Positions 50,581 to 60,819 are shown, numbered from the stretch's first letter. The stretch: 64,000 bases of DNA from Pseudomonas sp. A34-9 (GCF_029543085.1 NZ_CP119967.1:4614501-4678500), one strand, 5' to 3'. A program made the numbers and translations. Notes: generated by a model not told the origin, from the sequence alone.

Positions 50581-51975
50581 ATGAGCCGTATCGAAACCGA
50601 CAGCCTGGGCCAGATCGAAGTCCCGGACGACGCCTACTGGGGTGCTCAGACGCAACGCTCGCTGATCAACTTCGCCATTGGTCAGGAACGCATGCCGCTG
50701 CCGGTCCTGCATGCCCTGGCCCTGATCAAGAAAGCCGCCGCACGGGTCAACGATCGTAACGGCGACCTGCCCGCCGACATCGCCCGCCTGATCGAACAGG
50801 CCGCCGACGAAGTGCTCGACGGCCAGCACGACGACCAGTTTCCACTGGTGGTCTGGCAGACCGGCAGCGGCACCCAGAGCAACATGAACGTCAACGAAGT
50901 GATCGCCGGTCGCGCCAACGAACTGGCCGGCAATCCACGCGGCGGCAAGACGCCGGTGCACCCCAACGATCACGTCAACCGCTCGCAAAGTTCCAACGAC
51001 TGCTTCCCCACCGCCATGAGCATTGCCACCGCGCAAGCCGTGCAGGAGCAACTGCTGCCGGCGATTGCCGAGTTGTCCGGCGGCCTCGCCGAACTGGCGG
51101 CGCGGCACATGAAACTGGTGAAGACCGGGCGCACGCACATGATGGACGCCACGCCGATCACCTTCGGTCAAGAATTGTCCGGTTTTATCGCGCAGCTGGA
51201 TTACGCCGAACGGGCTATTCGCGCGGCACTGCCGGCGGTGTGTGAACTGGCTCAGGGCGGTACCGCGGTCGGGACCGGTTTGAATTCGCCGCACGGTTTT
51301 GGTGAAGCGATTGCCGCCGAACTGGCGGCGTTGTCCGGCCTACCCTTCGTCACTGCACCGAACAAGTTCGCCGCCCTCGCCGGCCACGAACCACTGACCA
51401 GCCTGTCGGGTGCACTGAAAACCCTCGCCGTGGCGCTGATGAAAATCGCCAACGACCTGCGTCTGCTCGGCTCCGGCCCACGCGCAGGGTTTGCCGAAGT
51501 GCGGCTGCCGGCGAATGAGCCGGGCAGTTCGATCATGCCAGGCAAGGTCAACCCGACCCAGTGCGAAGCGCTGTCGATGCTGGCCTGTCAGGTACTGGGC
51601 AACGACGTGACCATCGGCATAGCCGCGAGTCAGGGTCACTTGCAGTTGAACGTGTTCAAACCGGTGATCATCCACAACCTGCTGCAATCGATTCGCTTGC
51701 TTGCCGACGGTTGCAGCAACTTCCAGCAGCACTGCATTGCCGGACTGGAGCCTGACGCCGAAGTCATGGCCCGGCATCTGGAGCGTGGGTTGATGTTGGT
51801 GACGGCGCTGAACCCGCACATTGGTTACGACAAGTCGGCGGAAATCGCCAAGAAGGCTTACAGCGAAGGGCTGACCTTGCGTGAGGCCGCGCTGGAGCTG
51901 GGTTATCTGACTGACGAACAGTTTGATGCGTGGGTTAGGCCGGAGAACATGATCGAGGCTGGCGCCAAGGGTTAA
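50581..51975 (+). CDS. fumC: Class II fumarate hydratase
   Basis: 464 aa from [16 protein letters not shown]. Iron-independent fumarase: the superfamily loop [15 protein letters not shown] with the catalytic Ser, [14 protein letters not shown], and [15 protein letters not shown]. An oxidant-resistant alternative to the Fe-S fumarases. Here no sodA follows; the next gene is convergent, beyond a REP pair. Confidence 0.96.
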   Translation: MSRIETDSLGQIEVPDDAYWGAQTQRSLINFAIGQERMPLPVLHALALIKKAAARVNDRNGDLPADIARLIEQAADEVLDGQHDDQFPLVVWQTGSGTQSNMNVNEVIAGRANELAGNPRGGKTPVHPNDHVNRSQSSNDCFPTAMSIATAQAVQEQLLPAIAELSGGLAELAARHMKLVKTGRTHMMDATPITFGQELSGFIAQLDYAERAIRAALPAVCELAQGGTAVGTGLNSPHGFGEAIAAELAALSGLPFVTAPNKFAALAGHEPLTSLSGALKTLAVALMKIANDLRLLGSGPRAGFAEVRLPANEPGSSIMPGKVNPTQCEALSMLACQVLGNDVTIGIAASQGHLQLNVFKPVIIHNLLQSIRLLADGCSNFQQHCIAGLEPDAEVMARHLERGLMLVTALNPHIGYDKSAEIAKKAYSEGLTLREAALELGYLTDEQFDAWVRPENMIEAGAKG

Positions 51976-51979
51976 AAGC

Positions 51980-52057
51980 AAAAGATCGCAGCCTGCGGCA
52001 GCTCCTACAGGGTGGAATGCGTTCCAATGTAGGAGCTGCCGCAGGCTGCGATCTTTT
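51980..52057. repeat. REP pair (family B) between fumC and the DMT permease
   Basis: Perfect 30-base inverted arms (51980-52009, 52028-52057; core AAAAGATCGCAGCCTGCGG) with an 18-base spacer, starting four bases after the fumC stop. Fills the gap between convergent genes and may act as a transcript end. Confidence 0.97.
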
Positions 52058-52062
52058 GATCT

Positions 52063-53016
52063 TCAGGCCATACGCATCCGTCGCGCCTTGAGCCCCGCAA
52101 TCAACGAAGGCCCCAACGCCACCAGCGCCGAGCCCAGTACCACCAGCACCGCACCACCATAACCCAGACCATTGATCTGCTCGGCATGCACATACTCCGG
52201 CCAGACCCCGGCCGCAATCGCCACCGCACCAAACGTCACCAATGGCGTAATCGCCAACGTCGCACTGACCCGCGACGCCTCCCAATGCGCCAGCGCTTCA
52301 GCGAACGCGCCATAGGCAATCAGCGTGTTCATGCAGCACGCCAGCAGCAGCCAGCCCTGCAAGGGACTCAGACTCAGCGCTTCGAGCGGATGCACCCACG
52401 GCGTCAGCAACAGTGCGCAGAACAGGTAGATCACCATCATCACCTGCAACGAATTCCACACCGTCAGCAATTGCTTTTGGCCCAGCGCATAGAAGGTCCA
52501 CACCGTCGACGCCAACAGCACCAGCAAAACCCCTGCGGTGTAATCCGACAGTGAGGTCAGCAATTCGGCCAGCCGCTGATTGAAGAACAACACAAAACCG
52601 ATCAACAGCACCGCCAGACCAATCCCCTGGCCGATACTGAAGCGCTCCTTGAACACAAACAGGCTGGCGATCAGCAACATGATCGGGCCCATTTGCACCA
52701 CCAGTTGCGCGGTGCCGGGGCTGAGCAAATTCAGACCCATCAGGTACAACACGTAGTTGCCGACCAGCCCAAGTACCGCCATCAGCACCAGCCAGCCACC
52801 TTTGGGTCCCAGTACTTTGCGACTCGGCAGGCGTTTCACCGCCGCCAGATAGATGAAGAGGCAGCCGCCGGACACCAGCAGGCGAAACCAGGTCACCGTG
52901 ATCGGGTCCATCACCAGCAACACTTGTTTGAGTTTGATCGGCAGGATGCCCCACAGAAACGCGGTCAGCAGCGCCAGGAACAGACCGTAGACCCAGCGAC
53001 CGGATGAAATGTGCAT
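52063..53016 (-). CDS. DMT-superfamily permease (EamA family)
   Basis: 317 aa from MHISSGRWVYGLF. Ten hydrophobic helices in two EamA halves (~10-145 and ~160-300); FLWGILPIKLKQVL in the first helix and LAITPLVTFGAVAI near the end are family-like. Likely a metabolite or amino-acid exporter, RarD-like by general shape. Substrate unknown. Confidence 0.88.
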   Translation of the reverse strand: MHISSGRWVYGLFLALLTAFLWGILPIKLKQVLLVMDPITVTWFRLLVSGGCLFIYLAAVKRLPSRKVLGPKGGWLVLMAVLGLVGNYVLYLMGLNLLSPGTAQLVVQMGPIMLLIASLFVFKERFSIGQGIGLAVLLIGFVLFFNQRLAELLTSLSDYTAGVLLVLLASTVWTFYALGQKQLLTVWNSLQVMMVIYLFCALLLTPWVHPLEALSLSPLQGWLLLACCMNTLIAYGAFAEALAHWEASRVSATLAITPLVTFGAVAIAAGVWPEYVHAEQINGLGYGGAVLVVLGSALVALGPSLIAGLKARRMRMA

Positions 53017-53226
53017 GGAAACCCCAAAGCCTGCTGACAAGTGCGCCCATTCTAGGCGCGCCATGGGTCGACACACAGGGACAGTTAAGGCCAGGACGCG
53101 AATGAAACTGTGCAGGTCGCAGCATTAAATTGACGCGTTGCCGTTGATCGGCTGGGCAGGCGCGCCAAGTACTTCAGGCATAAGCTCATTGGATCCCTTT
53201 CAGCGCATCAGCCAAGGAGACCGCTC

Positions 53227-53430
53227 ATGTTAGGAATGCGCGCCCAGGACAACGCCCCCGCCATGCGCTTTCGCAGCGACCGGGTGTGCCGGGTCAATGG
53301 CGAACTGTTTTTCAGCACGCGGGAAAATACCCTTGAGGGGCCTTTCGACAGTCCCGAGCAGGCTGAGCAGGAAATAAAGGCTTATATCGCGCGGATGCAG
53401 CTACAGGATTCCAACCGGACACCCAGCTGA
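53227..53430 (+). CDS. Small conserved protein (DUF6316-like)
   Basis: 67 aa behind a strong AAGGAGA site. The centre reads RFRSDRVCRVNGELFFSTRE and EGPFDSPEQAEQEI, a compact one-domain protein without signal peptide. I recall this as a pseudomonad family (DUF6316), but the assignment is from memory. A REP pair follows four bases after the stop. Confidence 0.75.
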   Translation: MLGMRAQDNAPAMRFRSDRVCRVNGELFFSTRENTLEGPFDSPEQAEQEIKAYIARMQLQDSNRTPS

Positions 53431-53434
53431 TGCC

Positions 53435-53499
53435 ATCGCGAGCAGGCTCACTCCTACAGGGGAACGCATTCCAACTGTAGGAGTGAGCCTGCTCGCGAT
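53435..53499. repeat. REP pair (family C) downstream of the small conserved gene
   Basis: 24-base inverted arms (53435-53458 and 53476-53499) identical to those at 42438-42527 but in opposite order, 17-base spacer. Confidence 0.96.
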
Positions 53500-53532
53500 A
53501 GCAATCCACCAGTCTACAAAACTCTTCCTGCC

Positions 53533-54717
53533 TTAACGCACCGCCTCAAACAACCCCGTCGCGCCCATCCCCCCGCCCACGCACATGGTCACGATGCCGT
53601 AACGCACATTACGCCGCTGCAACTCACGCACCAGATGCCCGACCTGCCGCGATCCGGTCATGCCAAACGGGTGACCGATGGAAATCGAGCCGCCATTGAC
53701 GTTGTACTTTTCGTTATCAATCTCCAGCCGATCACGGCTGTACAGGCACTGCGAAGCGAACGCCTCGTTCAACTCCCAAAGATCGATATCCGCCACTTGC
53801 AAGCCCTTGGCCTTGAGCAGTTTCGGCACCGAGAACACCGGGCCGATGCCCATCTCGTCCGGCTCGCAACCGGCCACGGTGAAACCACGGAAAAACGCTT
53901 TCGGCTTGAGGCCCAGCTGCAACGCTTTCTCCAGGCTCATCACCAGTGTCATCGACGCACCGTCGGACAGTTGCGACGAGTTGCCCGCCGTCACCGAACC
54001 GTCCTCGGCGAATACCGGTTTTAGTCCAGCGAGACTTTCATAGGTGGTGTCCGGACGGTTGCAGTCGTCGCGGTCGACGACGCCATCGAGAATCTGCACC
54101 TCACCGGTGTTCTTGTCCTCGACACGATACTTCACCGCCATCGGCACGATTTCATCGTTGAACAACCCGGCGGCCTGCGCCGCCGCCGTGCGAATCTGAC
54201 TCTGCAGCGCATAACGATCTTGCGCTTCACGACTGACGCCATAACGGCGCGCCACCACTTCGGCAGTCTGGCCCATCGTGTAGTAGATGCCCGGCGTCTG
54301 CTGCTTGAGCACAGGGTTGATCAGGTGATCGGTGTTGACGCTTTTCATCGTCAGGCTGATCGACTCGACACCGCCGGCGACGATGATGTCGCTGCACCCC
54401 GAGGCAATCTGGTTGGCGGCAATCGCGATCGCCTGCAAACCCGACGAACAGAAACGATTGAGGGTCATGCCGGCAGTGCCGGTACCCAGACGCGAGAGCA
54501 CCGCGACGTTACGGCCGATGTTGTAGCCCTGCGCGCCTTCGTTGGAGCCGGCGCCGACGATGCAATCCTCGACGCTGGCCGGGTCGATGTCGTTGCGCTC
54601 AAGCAGGGCGTTGACGCAATGGGCCGCCATGTCATCGGGACGGGTCTGGTTGAACTTGCCGCGAAAGGATTTGGCCAGGCCAGTCCGCACGCTGTCGACG
54701 ATCACCACTTCACGCAT
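53533..54717 (-). CDS. Acetyl-CoA C-acyltransferase (thiolase)
   Basis: 394 aa from MREVVIVDSVRTG. Catalytic Cys in NRFCSSGLQAIA, His in SISIGHPFGMTGSR, second Cys in TMCVGGGMGATG. Cleaves 3-ketoacyl-CoA or condenses acetyl-CoA units. No fadB-like partner is adjacent, so the substrate chain length is open. The longer open frame upstream of MREV is rejected. Confidence 0.93.
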   Translation of the reverse strand: MREVVIVDSVRTGLAKSFRGKFNQTRPDDMAAHCVNALLERNDIDPASVEDCIVGAGSNEGAQGYNIGRNVAVLSRLGTGTAGMTLNRFCSSGLQAIAIAANQIASGCSDIIVAGGVESISLTMKSVNTDHLINPVLKQQTPGIYYTMGQTAEVVARRYGVSREAQDRYALQSQIRTAAAQAAGLFNDEIVPMAVKYRVEDKNTGEVQILDGVVDRDDCNRPDTTYESLAGLKPVFAEDGSVTAGNSSQLSDGASMTLVMSLEKALQLGLKPKAFFRGFTVAGCEPDEMGIGPVFSVPKLLKAKGLQVADIDLWELNEAFASQCLYSRDRLEIDNEKYNVNGGSISIGHPFGMTGSRQVGHLVRELQRRNVRYGIVTMCVGGGMGATGLFEAVR

Positions 54718-54820
54718 GGCATACCTCATTGTTGTAGTCAGTTGAGAGTGGACCTGAGCATAAGTCCACCCGATTACCGACCGCGACAATCATTCACCCC
54801 GCGTATGCGTGCCCATCGCT

Positions 54821-56335
54821 TCAGTCCTTGTGTTTCTTCGCGTGCTTGTCGGATTTCTCGAAAGCTTGCTCCAGTGCACGATTGATCGTGCGCAACACCT
54901 TGACCCGCGCCCAGCGCTTGTCATTGGCCTCGACCAGCGTCCATGGCGAGATTTCCGAGCTGGTGCGGTCGACCATATCGCCAACGGCAGCCCGATAGGC
55001 ATCCCACTTGTCACGATTGCGCCAGTCGTCCTCGGTGATCTTGAAGCGCTTGAACGGGATCTCTTCGCGCGCCTGGAAACGCTCCATCTGCGTGTCCTTG
55101 TCGATGGCCAGCCAGAACTTGACCACGATCACTCCGGCGTCCGCCAGCTGCTCTTCGAAATCATTGATCTCGCCATAGGCGCGCAGCCAGTCGGCCGGCG
55201 TGCAGAAGCCCTCGACGCGTTCGACCAGCACGCGCCCGTACCAGGAGCGGTCGAACACGGTGAACTTGCCGCGCGCCGGGATGTGCCGCCAGAAGCGCCA
55301 CAAGTACGGCTGCGCTCTTTCTTCCTCGGTCGGTGCGGCAATCGGCACGATGTTGTACTGGCGCGGATCGAGTGCCGCCGCGACCCGTCGGATCGCCCCG
55401 CCCTTGCCTGCCGCGTCGTTGCCTTCGAACACCGCGACCAACGCGTGGCGGCGCATGCGCTTGTCGCGCATCAGCCCGGACAATCGCGCCTGCTCGGTGA
55501 TCAATTGCTCCTCGTAATCTTTCTTGTCCAGACGCTGAGTCAGGTCGAGGCTGTCGAGCAGGTTCAACTGATCGACTGGCGTGCCCAGCGGCGCGGCGCT
55601 GACATCGTGCGGATGAACGTCCGGACGCTTCAACGCATTTTGCAGACCCTCCAGCAGAACCTTGCCGACCGCGAGGCTGCGGTAGTGGGCGTCGACGCCT
55701 TCAATCACATGCCACGGCGCGTAATCACGGCTGGTACGGCGCAGCACGCGCTCGCCGTATTTGACGAACTTGTCGTAGGTTTGCGACTGCTGCCAGTCCA
55801 GCGGGCTGATGCGCCAGCTGTGCAGCGGGTCATCGGCGAGCGCCTTGAGCCGCGCTTTCATCTGTTTCTTGGACAGGTGAAACCAGAACTTGAAGATCAG
55901 TGCGCCTTCATCGCAGAGCATCTTTTCCAGGCGCTCGGCACCGGCAATCGCCTGATCCAGACGCGGATCCTTGAACAAGCCATGCACCCGCCCCTGGAGC
56001 ATCTGGCTGTACCAATTGCCGAAGAAAATCCCCATGCGCCCCTTGGCCGGGAGCATCCGCCAATAACGCCACGCCGGTGGCCGCGACAACTCTTCATCGG
56101 TCTGTTGATCGAAAGTGCGCACTTCGATCAGGCGCGGATCCATCCACTCGTTGAGCAATTTGACCGTCTCGCCCTTGCCCGCACCTTCGATACCGTTGAT
56201 CAAGATGATCACCGGAAAACGCTTCTGCTGCTGCAGTTCGAACTGGGCTTCGAGCAAGGCTTCGCGCAATGCCGGGACGGCCGCCTCATAGGTGTCTTTG
56301 TCGATGGCGTGACCGATTTCAGCGGATTCAAACAT
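54821..56335 (-). CDS. pap: Polyphosphate:AMP phosphotransferase (two-domain PPK2)
   Basis: 504 aa from MFESAEIGHAIDKD. Two PPK2 domains: residues ~25-250 (GIEGAGKGE) and ~285-490 (GNDAAGKGG, DRSWYGRVLVERV). In the first half the DRSWYGR-like motif reads FGNWYSQMLQGRV, lacking the Asp/Arg, so this half is probably structural and the second half catalytic, as known for PA3455. Makes ADP from AMP and polyphosphate. Confidence 0.94.
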   Translation of the reverse strand: MFESAEIGHAIDKDTYEAAVPALREALLEAQFELQQQKRFPVIILINGIEGAGKGETVKLLNEWMDPRLIEVRTFDQQTDEELSRPPAWRYWRMLPAKGRMGIFFGNWYSQMLQGRVHGLFKDPRLDQAIAGAERLEKMLCDEGALIFKFWFHLSKKQMKARLKALADDPLHSWRISPLDWQQSQTYDKFVKYGERVLRRTSRDYAPWHVIEGVDAHYRSLAVGKVLLEGLQNALKRPDVHPHDVSAAPLGTPVDQLNLLDSLDLTQRLDKKDYEEQLITEQARLSGLMRDKRMRRHALVAVFEGNDAAGKGGAIRRVAAALDPRQYNIVPIAAPTEEERAQPYLWRFWRHIPARGKFTVFDRSWYGRVLVERVEGFCTPADWLRAYGEINDFEEQLADAGVIVVKFWLAIDKDTQMERFQAREEIPFKRFKITEDDWRNRDKWDAYRAAVGDMVDRTSSEISPWTLVEANDKRWARVKVLRTINRALEQAFEKSDKHAKKHKD

Positions 56336-56507
56336 GGGACGGCTCCTTCCAGGATTCAGCAAGACTAGCGGATTGGGCACAGCAACGGCGCAGAAATTCC
56401 CGCAGGTGGCGGATTGTCCGTGAGTCAGTGAGCGCAAGCCTTGCCATGGATCAAGCAGCACCTGCGCGATCGGCTAGAATGGCGGCCTTGTCGTCGCCGA
56501 GCCTGCC

Positions 56508-58487
56508 ATGAAACCTGTATTGCCCCACGCCCAACTCGACTGGGATGACCACGGACGCCCGCGTTCGCGCGTGTTCGATGACGTGTACTTTTCCGACCAG
56601 TCAGGGCTGGAAGAAACCCGTTATGTGTTCCTCGAACAGAACCGCCTGGCCGAACGTTTTGCCGCGTTGCCAGCGGATGGGCGACTGGTCATCGGCGAAA
56701 CCGGTTTTGGCACCGGGCTGAATTTTCTCTGCGCCTGGCAGTTGTTCGAGCAACACGCCGTGGCCGGTGCGCGACTGCATTTCGTCAGCGTCGAAAAATA
56801 CCCGCTGAGCCCTGCCGACCTCAAGCGTGCCTTGGCACTCTGGCCGGAACTCAAGCCGTTGGCCGATCAGTTGCTGCGCCATTACGTGGCGATCCATGCA
56901 GGCTTTCAGCGCATCACCCTGGCCAACGGCCGCGTGACCCTGACGCTGTTGATCGGCGATGCACTGGAGCAACTGCCGCAGCTCGACGCACAGATCGACG
57001 CGTGGTTTCTCGACGGCTTCGCCCCGGCGAAAAACCCCGACATGTGGACCGCCGAACTGTTCGTCGAATTGGCGCGACTGGCAGCACCCGGCTCGACCAT
57101 CAGCACCTTCACCAGCACCGGTTGGGTACGGCGCTTGCTCAACGCCGCCGGGTTCAAAATGAAGCGCACGCCGGGCATCGGCCACAAGTGGGAAATCCTC
57201 CGTGGCGAATTTCTCGGCTGGCCAGCGCAGGTGTCGCCACCTGCGGCGGAAAAACCGTGGTTCGCTCGCCCTGCTCCCGCAACCGGGGAGCGTCGAGCGC
57301 TGGTGATCGGCGCCGGTCTCGCCGGATGTGCCACGGCGTCCAGCCTGGCCGCGCGTGGCTGGCAGGTCACGTTGCTCGAACGCCACGCAGCCGTGGCGCA
57401 GGAAGCCTCGGGCAATCCACAAGGTGTGCTGTACCTGAAGTTGTCCGCCCACGGCACGGCGCTGTCGCAACTGATCGTCAGCGGTTTCGGTTACACCCGG
57501 CGCCTGCTGGAAACTCTGCAGCGCGGCACCGATTGGGACGGCTGCGGCGTGCTGCAACTGGCGTTCAATACCAAGGAAGCCGAGCGCCACGCACAATTGG
57601 CTGAAGCCTTTCCGGAAGATCTGTTGCAGTGGCTGGATCAGCCCGAGGCGCAGGCCCGCGCCGGGGTCGGCGTGAGCCATGGCGGTTTGTACTATCCAGA
57701 AGGAGGTTGGGTGCATCCGCCGGCGCTGTGTAAGGCGCAAGCGGCGCAGCCGAACATCGAACTGCTCAGCCATTGCGAAGCGCTGCAACTGCGCAAGGTC
57801 GATGAACAGTGGCAGGCTCTGGACGGAGAACGTTTGCTCGCCAGCGCGCCGGTCGTGGTGCTGGCCGGCGCTGCCGAGATCAAACGCTTTGCCCAGAGTG
57901 CCGAGTTGCCGCTCAAGCGCATTCGCGGGCAGATCACGCGCCTCGCCGAAACCGCAGGCAGTCAGACACTGGCCACTGTGGTTTGCGCCGAAGGCTACGT
58001 CGCCCCTGCCCGCTTGGGCGAGCACACCCTCGGCGCCAGTTTTGATTTCAACAGCGATGACCTGACGCCGACCTCCGCCGAACACCAAGGCAATCTGGCG
58101 ATGCTCGATGAGATCTCCAGCGACCTCGTCACGCGCCTGAACATCCGCGACCAGGCAGTCGAAAACCTTCAGGGGCGCGCGGCTTTCCGCTGCACCAGCC
58201 CGGACTATTTGCCGATCGTCGGTCCCCTCGCCAATCGCGATGCGTTCCTTGAGGCCTATGCCGCCCTGAGCAAGGATGCCCGGCAAGTGCCAGACATCGC
58301 CTGCCCGTGGCTCGACGGTCTGTACGTCAACAGTGGCCACGGCTCACGCGGGTTGATTACCGCGCCACTGTCCGGCGAGCTCATCGCTGCGTGGCTGGAC
58401 AACGAACCGTTGCCGCTGCCAAGAAGCGTGGCCGAAGCCTGCCACCCCAACCGTTTCGCGCTACGCCGGTTGATTCGCGGCAAGTAA
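56508..58487 (+). CDS. mnmC: Bifunctional tRNA mnm5s2U biosynthesis protein MnmC
   Basis: 659 aa. N-terminal SAM methyltransferase (~1-240; GETGFGTGLNFLCAWQ, DAWFLDGFAPAKNPDMW) and C-terminal FAD oxidoreductase (~260-640; RALVIGAGLAGCATASSLA). Converts cmnm5-uridine to nm5- then mnm5-uridine at the tRNA wobble position. Full length. The start MKPVLPHAQLDWDDHG lies about 170 bp from the divergent pap gene. Confidence 0.96.
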   Translation: MKPVLPHAQLDWDDHGRPRSRVFDDVYFSDQSGLEETRYVFLEQNRLAERFAALPADGRLVIGETGFGTGLNFLCAWQLFEQHAVAGARLHFVSVEKYPLSPADLKRALALWPELKPLADQLLRHYVAIHAGFQRITLANGRVTLTLLIGDALEQLPQLDAQIDAWFLDGFAPAKNPDMWTAELFVELARLAAPGSTISTFTSTGWVRRLLNAAGFKMKRTPGIGHKWEILRGEFLGWPAQVSPPAAEKPWFARPAPATGERRALVIGAGLAGCATASSLAARGWQVTLLERHAAVAQEASGNPQGVLYLKLSAHGTALSQLIVSGFGYTRRLLETLQRGTDWDGCGVLQLAFNTKEAERHAQLAEAFPEDLLQWLDQPEAQARAGVGVSHGGLYYPEGGWVHPPALCKAQAAQPNIELLSHCEALQLRKVDEQWQALDGERLLASAPVVVLAGAAEIKRFAQSAELPLKRIRGQITRLAETAGSQTLATVVCAEGYVAPARLGEHTLGASFDFNSDDLTPTSAEHQGNLAMLDEISSDLVTRLNIRDQAVENLQGRAAFRCTSPDYLPIVGPLANRDAFLEAYAALSKDARQVPDIACPWLDGLYVNSGHGSRGLITAPLSGELIAAWLDNEPLPLPRSVAEACHPNRFALRRLIRGK

Positions 58488-58637
58488 TGACTCGGGCATC
58501 GCCCAGACCGGCAGAATTTTTTGCAAGGTTTCGGCGGTGTCGAGGTCGCCGGTGGCTTCGAGTAACGTGCTCAAGACCGAGCCTTGAGTCAGCAACAGTC
58601 CTTTATTGCGCTTATCGGCCTTTAACTTTATCGCCAT
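58461..58637 (-). CDS. Possible small protein overlapping the mnmC 3' end
   Basis: A 58-codon frame on the minus strand: MAIKLKADKRNKGLLLTQGS at the start, a coil-to-helix middle (LLEATGDLDTAETLQKILPV) and a TAG stop inside mnmC. An AGGCG ribosome site lies ~6 bases upstream. The C-terminal half uses G/C third positions like a real gene. No family was recognised; it may be chance or a remnant. Confidence 0.35.
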   Translation of the reverse strand: MAIKLKADKRNKGLLLTQGSVLSTLLEATGDLDTAETLQKILPVWAMPESLLAANQPA

Positions 58638-58923
58638 CGAACGCCTATAAAAAAACTGAAATCAATTAAAAACTTAAACAAGTTATAAGCTTTAATCACT
58701 GACAAAAAACACTCCTGCCCCCACGCGCACAAACTTCCGGCAGCTGTAACAAAGTCCCCAGGATCCGCCTGACGCATATTCCTGAATTGCGACGGCGGTA
58801 TATACCTATATTTTTCAATCAAAATATTGCTTGCACCGGGTTCCCAACCATCAACTAATCGCGTTATTTTCCTCTACTGAAACCCACTAGGATTAAGACT
58901 CTTCTTCTAAATGAGACTTCTCC
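58638..58923. promoter_or_regulatory. AT-rich upstream region of the DUF6543-like gene
   Basis: About 290 bp clearly richer in A/T than the flanks (for example 58640-58700 and 58795-58830). It should hold the promoter of the downstream gene. No operator, terminator or coding sequence was recognised. Confidence 0.4.
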
Positions 58924-60675
58924 ATGGATACGCCACTTAAAAATCAACCGATTGCTGCAACAGTAAATTTACAGCCGCCGCCCCTGGATCGCTTCATCCA
59001 CCTATTCAAGAAAGTCGATCCCGGAAAACTTGCTGATTTTCGTAAAGCGATCGATCAAGCGATTCCCTTTCATCATTATTTCGAGTCGCTGGTGAGCAAG
59101 TTGGTAAATCTGGACCAATTCTGCAGGATCAGACTGCGGCACGTACTAAGGCAAAAGTACGGCATGCGCTTCAGTGTCGATGACCTTATCAGGCTCGCAC
59201 CCGCGAACTCGAAAGACCAGACTTCACATACCCTCAGCCTGTTACAGGCGGCCATGTTGAACTTCACCGACGAGGAAGCGGCTGCAGGGTACTATTCAAG
59301 TGACAGCGGGACACTGCCCCAACTGCGCAAAACGGCGAATCGGGGGTCTTCGGATCTCAGGATTACCGCGCAGGAATTTGCGGTGTTAAGTCGCGAACTT
59401 GATCTCGGTCGCGCCTACCTTACTTACCTTTCCAGAGTATTGAAGGATGCGCGTACCAAACGGCTCGGCGCACAACTGCACAAGCACAATTTTGAACTGT
59501 TCGCCTATGAAAAGTACTTCACAAAGCCTCATGGCAAGGACTCTCTAGGTGCAGAATTTCCACCCCACCAGCTTCATGCCCTTGTGCAACTCCTGTACAG
59601 CAGAGGGGACATCTATACTGACGATTTATTCTATAACGGTAAAATCCAGCTGCACGCTTTGCAGCTGTTTGGCAAATACACGACAGACGTCACATTGATT
59701 ACATGGCGCCATTCTACAGAGGCAAAAAAGGACAGCTTTATCCTGTATGTACCCTACGATTCCGGCGACGGCTTTTACAAATCCGAAAGTTCTATCGAAT
59801 ATACAGACCGTTTTATTAATGAGTTTTTTCTAAGGGAGGAGTTTCGGGAATTAATCAAGTCTCAACTACCCATTGCCGAGCAGCATGAGTTTTCTCTGAA
59901 AACGTTGGAACACATAAACTCGGAAATAAACTTTATCCCTCTTCAGAAAGGCTTATATCAACATCTGTTTGATCGTTACGTCGACAAGTTTTTCGCTGAT
60001 GTCAAGGAGTTCGCGGTGCCTGTCGCCAATATCAATGAACCGGCCTATGCCAATCGACGAGAAAAAGCAGCCTTGGGCGAGCATCTCACGCATCTCAAGA
60101 GCCCGACCGATGATTTCATCACACGCTTGCGCACTAATCCCACTGATCGACTGCTGGACACCGTATTCGATAGCGTGAACATCTGGCCGGTGACCGAAAA
60201 ACACCAAGCGCTGGTTCGGTTGTTGGAGCTGAAAAAAACACCGCCCGCCGATAACAATGACAATGGCGAGAAACCGCAGGCGGACGAGGGCACGGCCACT
60301 GATTATTTCGAGCAATTCGAACTAACCGGTCAGTCAAGCGGGCAACCGGTCTACCTGAAGAAAAAATCTGCGGTGTCTGAATATGAAGTGAAGCCCTACA
60401 TCGCCAGTCTGGCTTTAGCACAGGCCAACCTCGATCACTATGAGCACAAAATATACAAATGGGCCGACCGTCACTTCATTAAAGTCGCCGACAGCGTTTT
60501 TGAGGTGGAACCTGACCCTCTTGCCTGGCGCGTCTGCCATCCGCTGAATCCGGGCGCTTACCGCCCTCCGGCCGTATATTCGCCCAGTCATGGCTGGAGC
60601 GTGCAACACGGCGCGATCGTAAAGCAAAGCACACCGACTGAAGAAGACATTGACAACAAAGCACTTGACGGCTGA
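58924..60675 (+). CDS. Stand-alone dermonecrotic-toxin-like (DUF6543-type) protein
   Basis: 583 aa, no signal peptide. Features shared with the N-terminal module of large Pseudomonas DUF6543/dermonecrotic toxin proteins: a helical LRHVLRQKYGMRFSVDDL start, SLLQAAMLNFTDEEA, FAVLSRELDLGRAYLTYLSR (spacing of the LDLG-Y motif), and near the end DPLAWRVCHPLNPGAYRPP followed by a Gly-Trp. Those relatives are usually over 1000 residues with LRR or other effector domains; here the protein ends soon after. An Asn/Asp/Glu-rich linker lies at ~440-460. Base composition is AT-richer than the neighbours. Probably an acquired or trimmed effector; no enzymatic activity can be named. Confidence 0.65.
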   Translation: MDTPLKNQPIAATVNLQPPPLDRFIHLFKKVDPGKLADFRKAIDQAIPFHHYFESLVSKLVNLDQFCRIRLRHVLRQKYGMRFSVDDLIRLAPANSKDQTSHTLSLLQAAMLNFTDEEAAAGYYSSDSGTLPQLRKTANRGSSDLRITAQEFAVLSRELDLGRAYLTYLSRVLKDARTKRLGAQLHKHNFELFAYEKYFTKPHGKDSLGAEFPPHQLHALVQLLYSRGDIYTDDLFYNGKIQLHALQLFGKYTTDVTLITWRHSTEAKKDSFILYVPYDSGDGFYKSESSIEYTDRFINEFFLREEFRELIKSQLPIAEQHEFSLKTLEHINSEINFIPLQKGLYQHLFDRYVDKFFADVKEFAVPVANINEPAYANRREKAALGEHLTHLKSPTDDFITRLRTNPTDRLLDTVFDSVNIWPVTEKHQALVRLLELKKTPPADNNDNGEKPQADEGTATDYFEQFELTGQSSGQPVYLKKKSAVSEYEVKPYIASLALAQANLDHYEHKIYKWADRHFIKVADSVFEVEPDPLAWRVCHPLNPGAYRPPAVYSPSHGWSVQHGAIVKQSTPTEEDIDNKALDG

Positions 60676-60736
60676 GGACCAGAAAACAGCCCCAGCGCCG
60701 GACTTATAACTTATCGTTCTAAAACTCCACTTACCG

Positions 60737-60765
60737 GGGCGGGTCAGTTTCTGAGTGCCCCGCCC
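60737..60765 (+). terminator. Terminator-like hairpin after the DUF6543-like gene
   Basis: GGGCGGG / CCCGCCC stem enclosing an inner TCAG/CTGA stem, 61 bases past the stop codon. The T tract is weak (TTCTGG). Confidence 0.55.
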
Positions 60766-60819
60766 TTCTGGCGAGGTGCGGCTTGACCCCTCCCCAACGG
60801 AAAAACCGGTAAGGATTTT

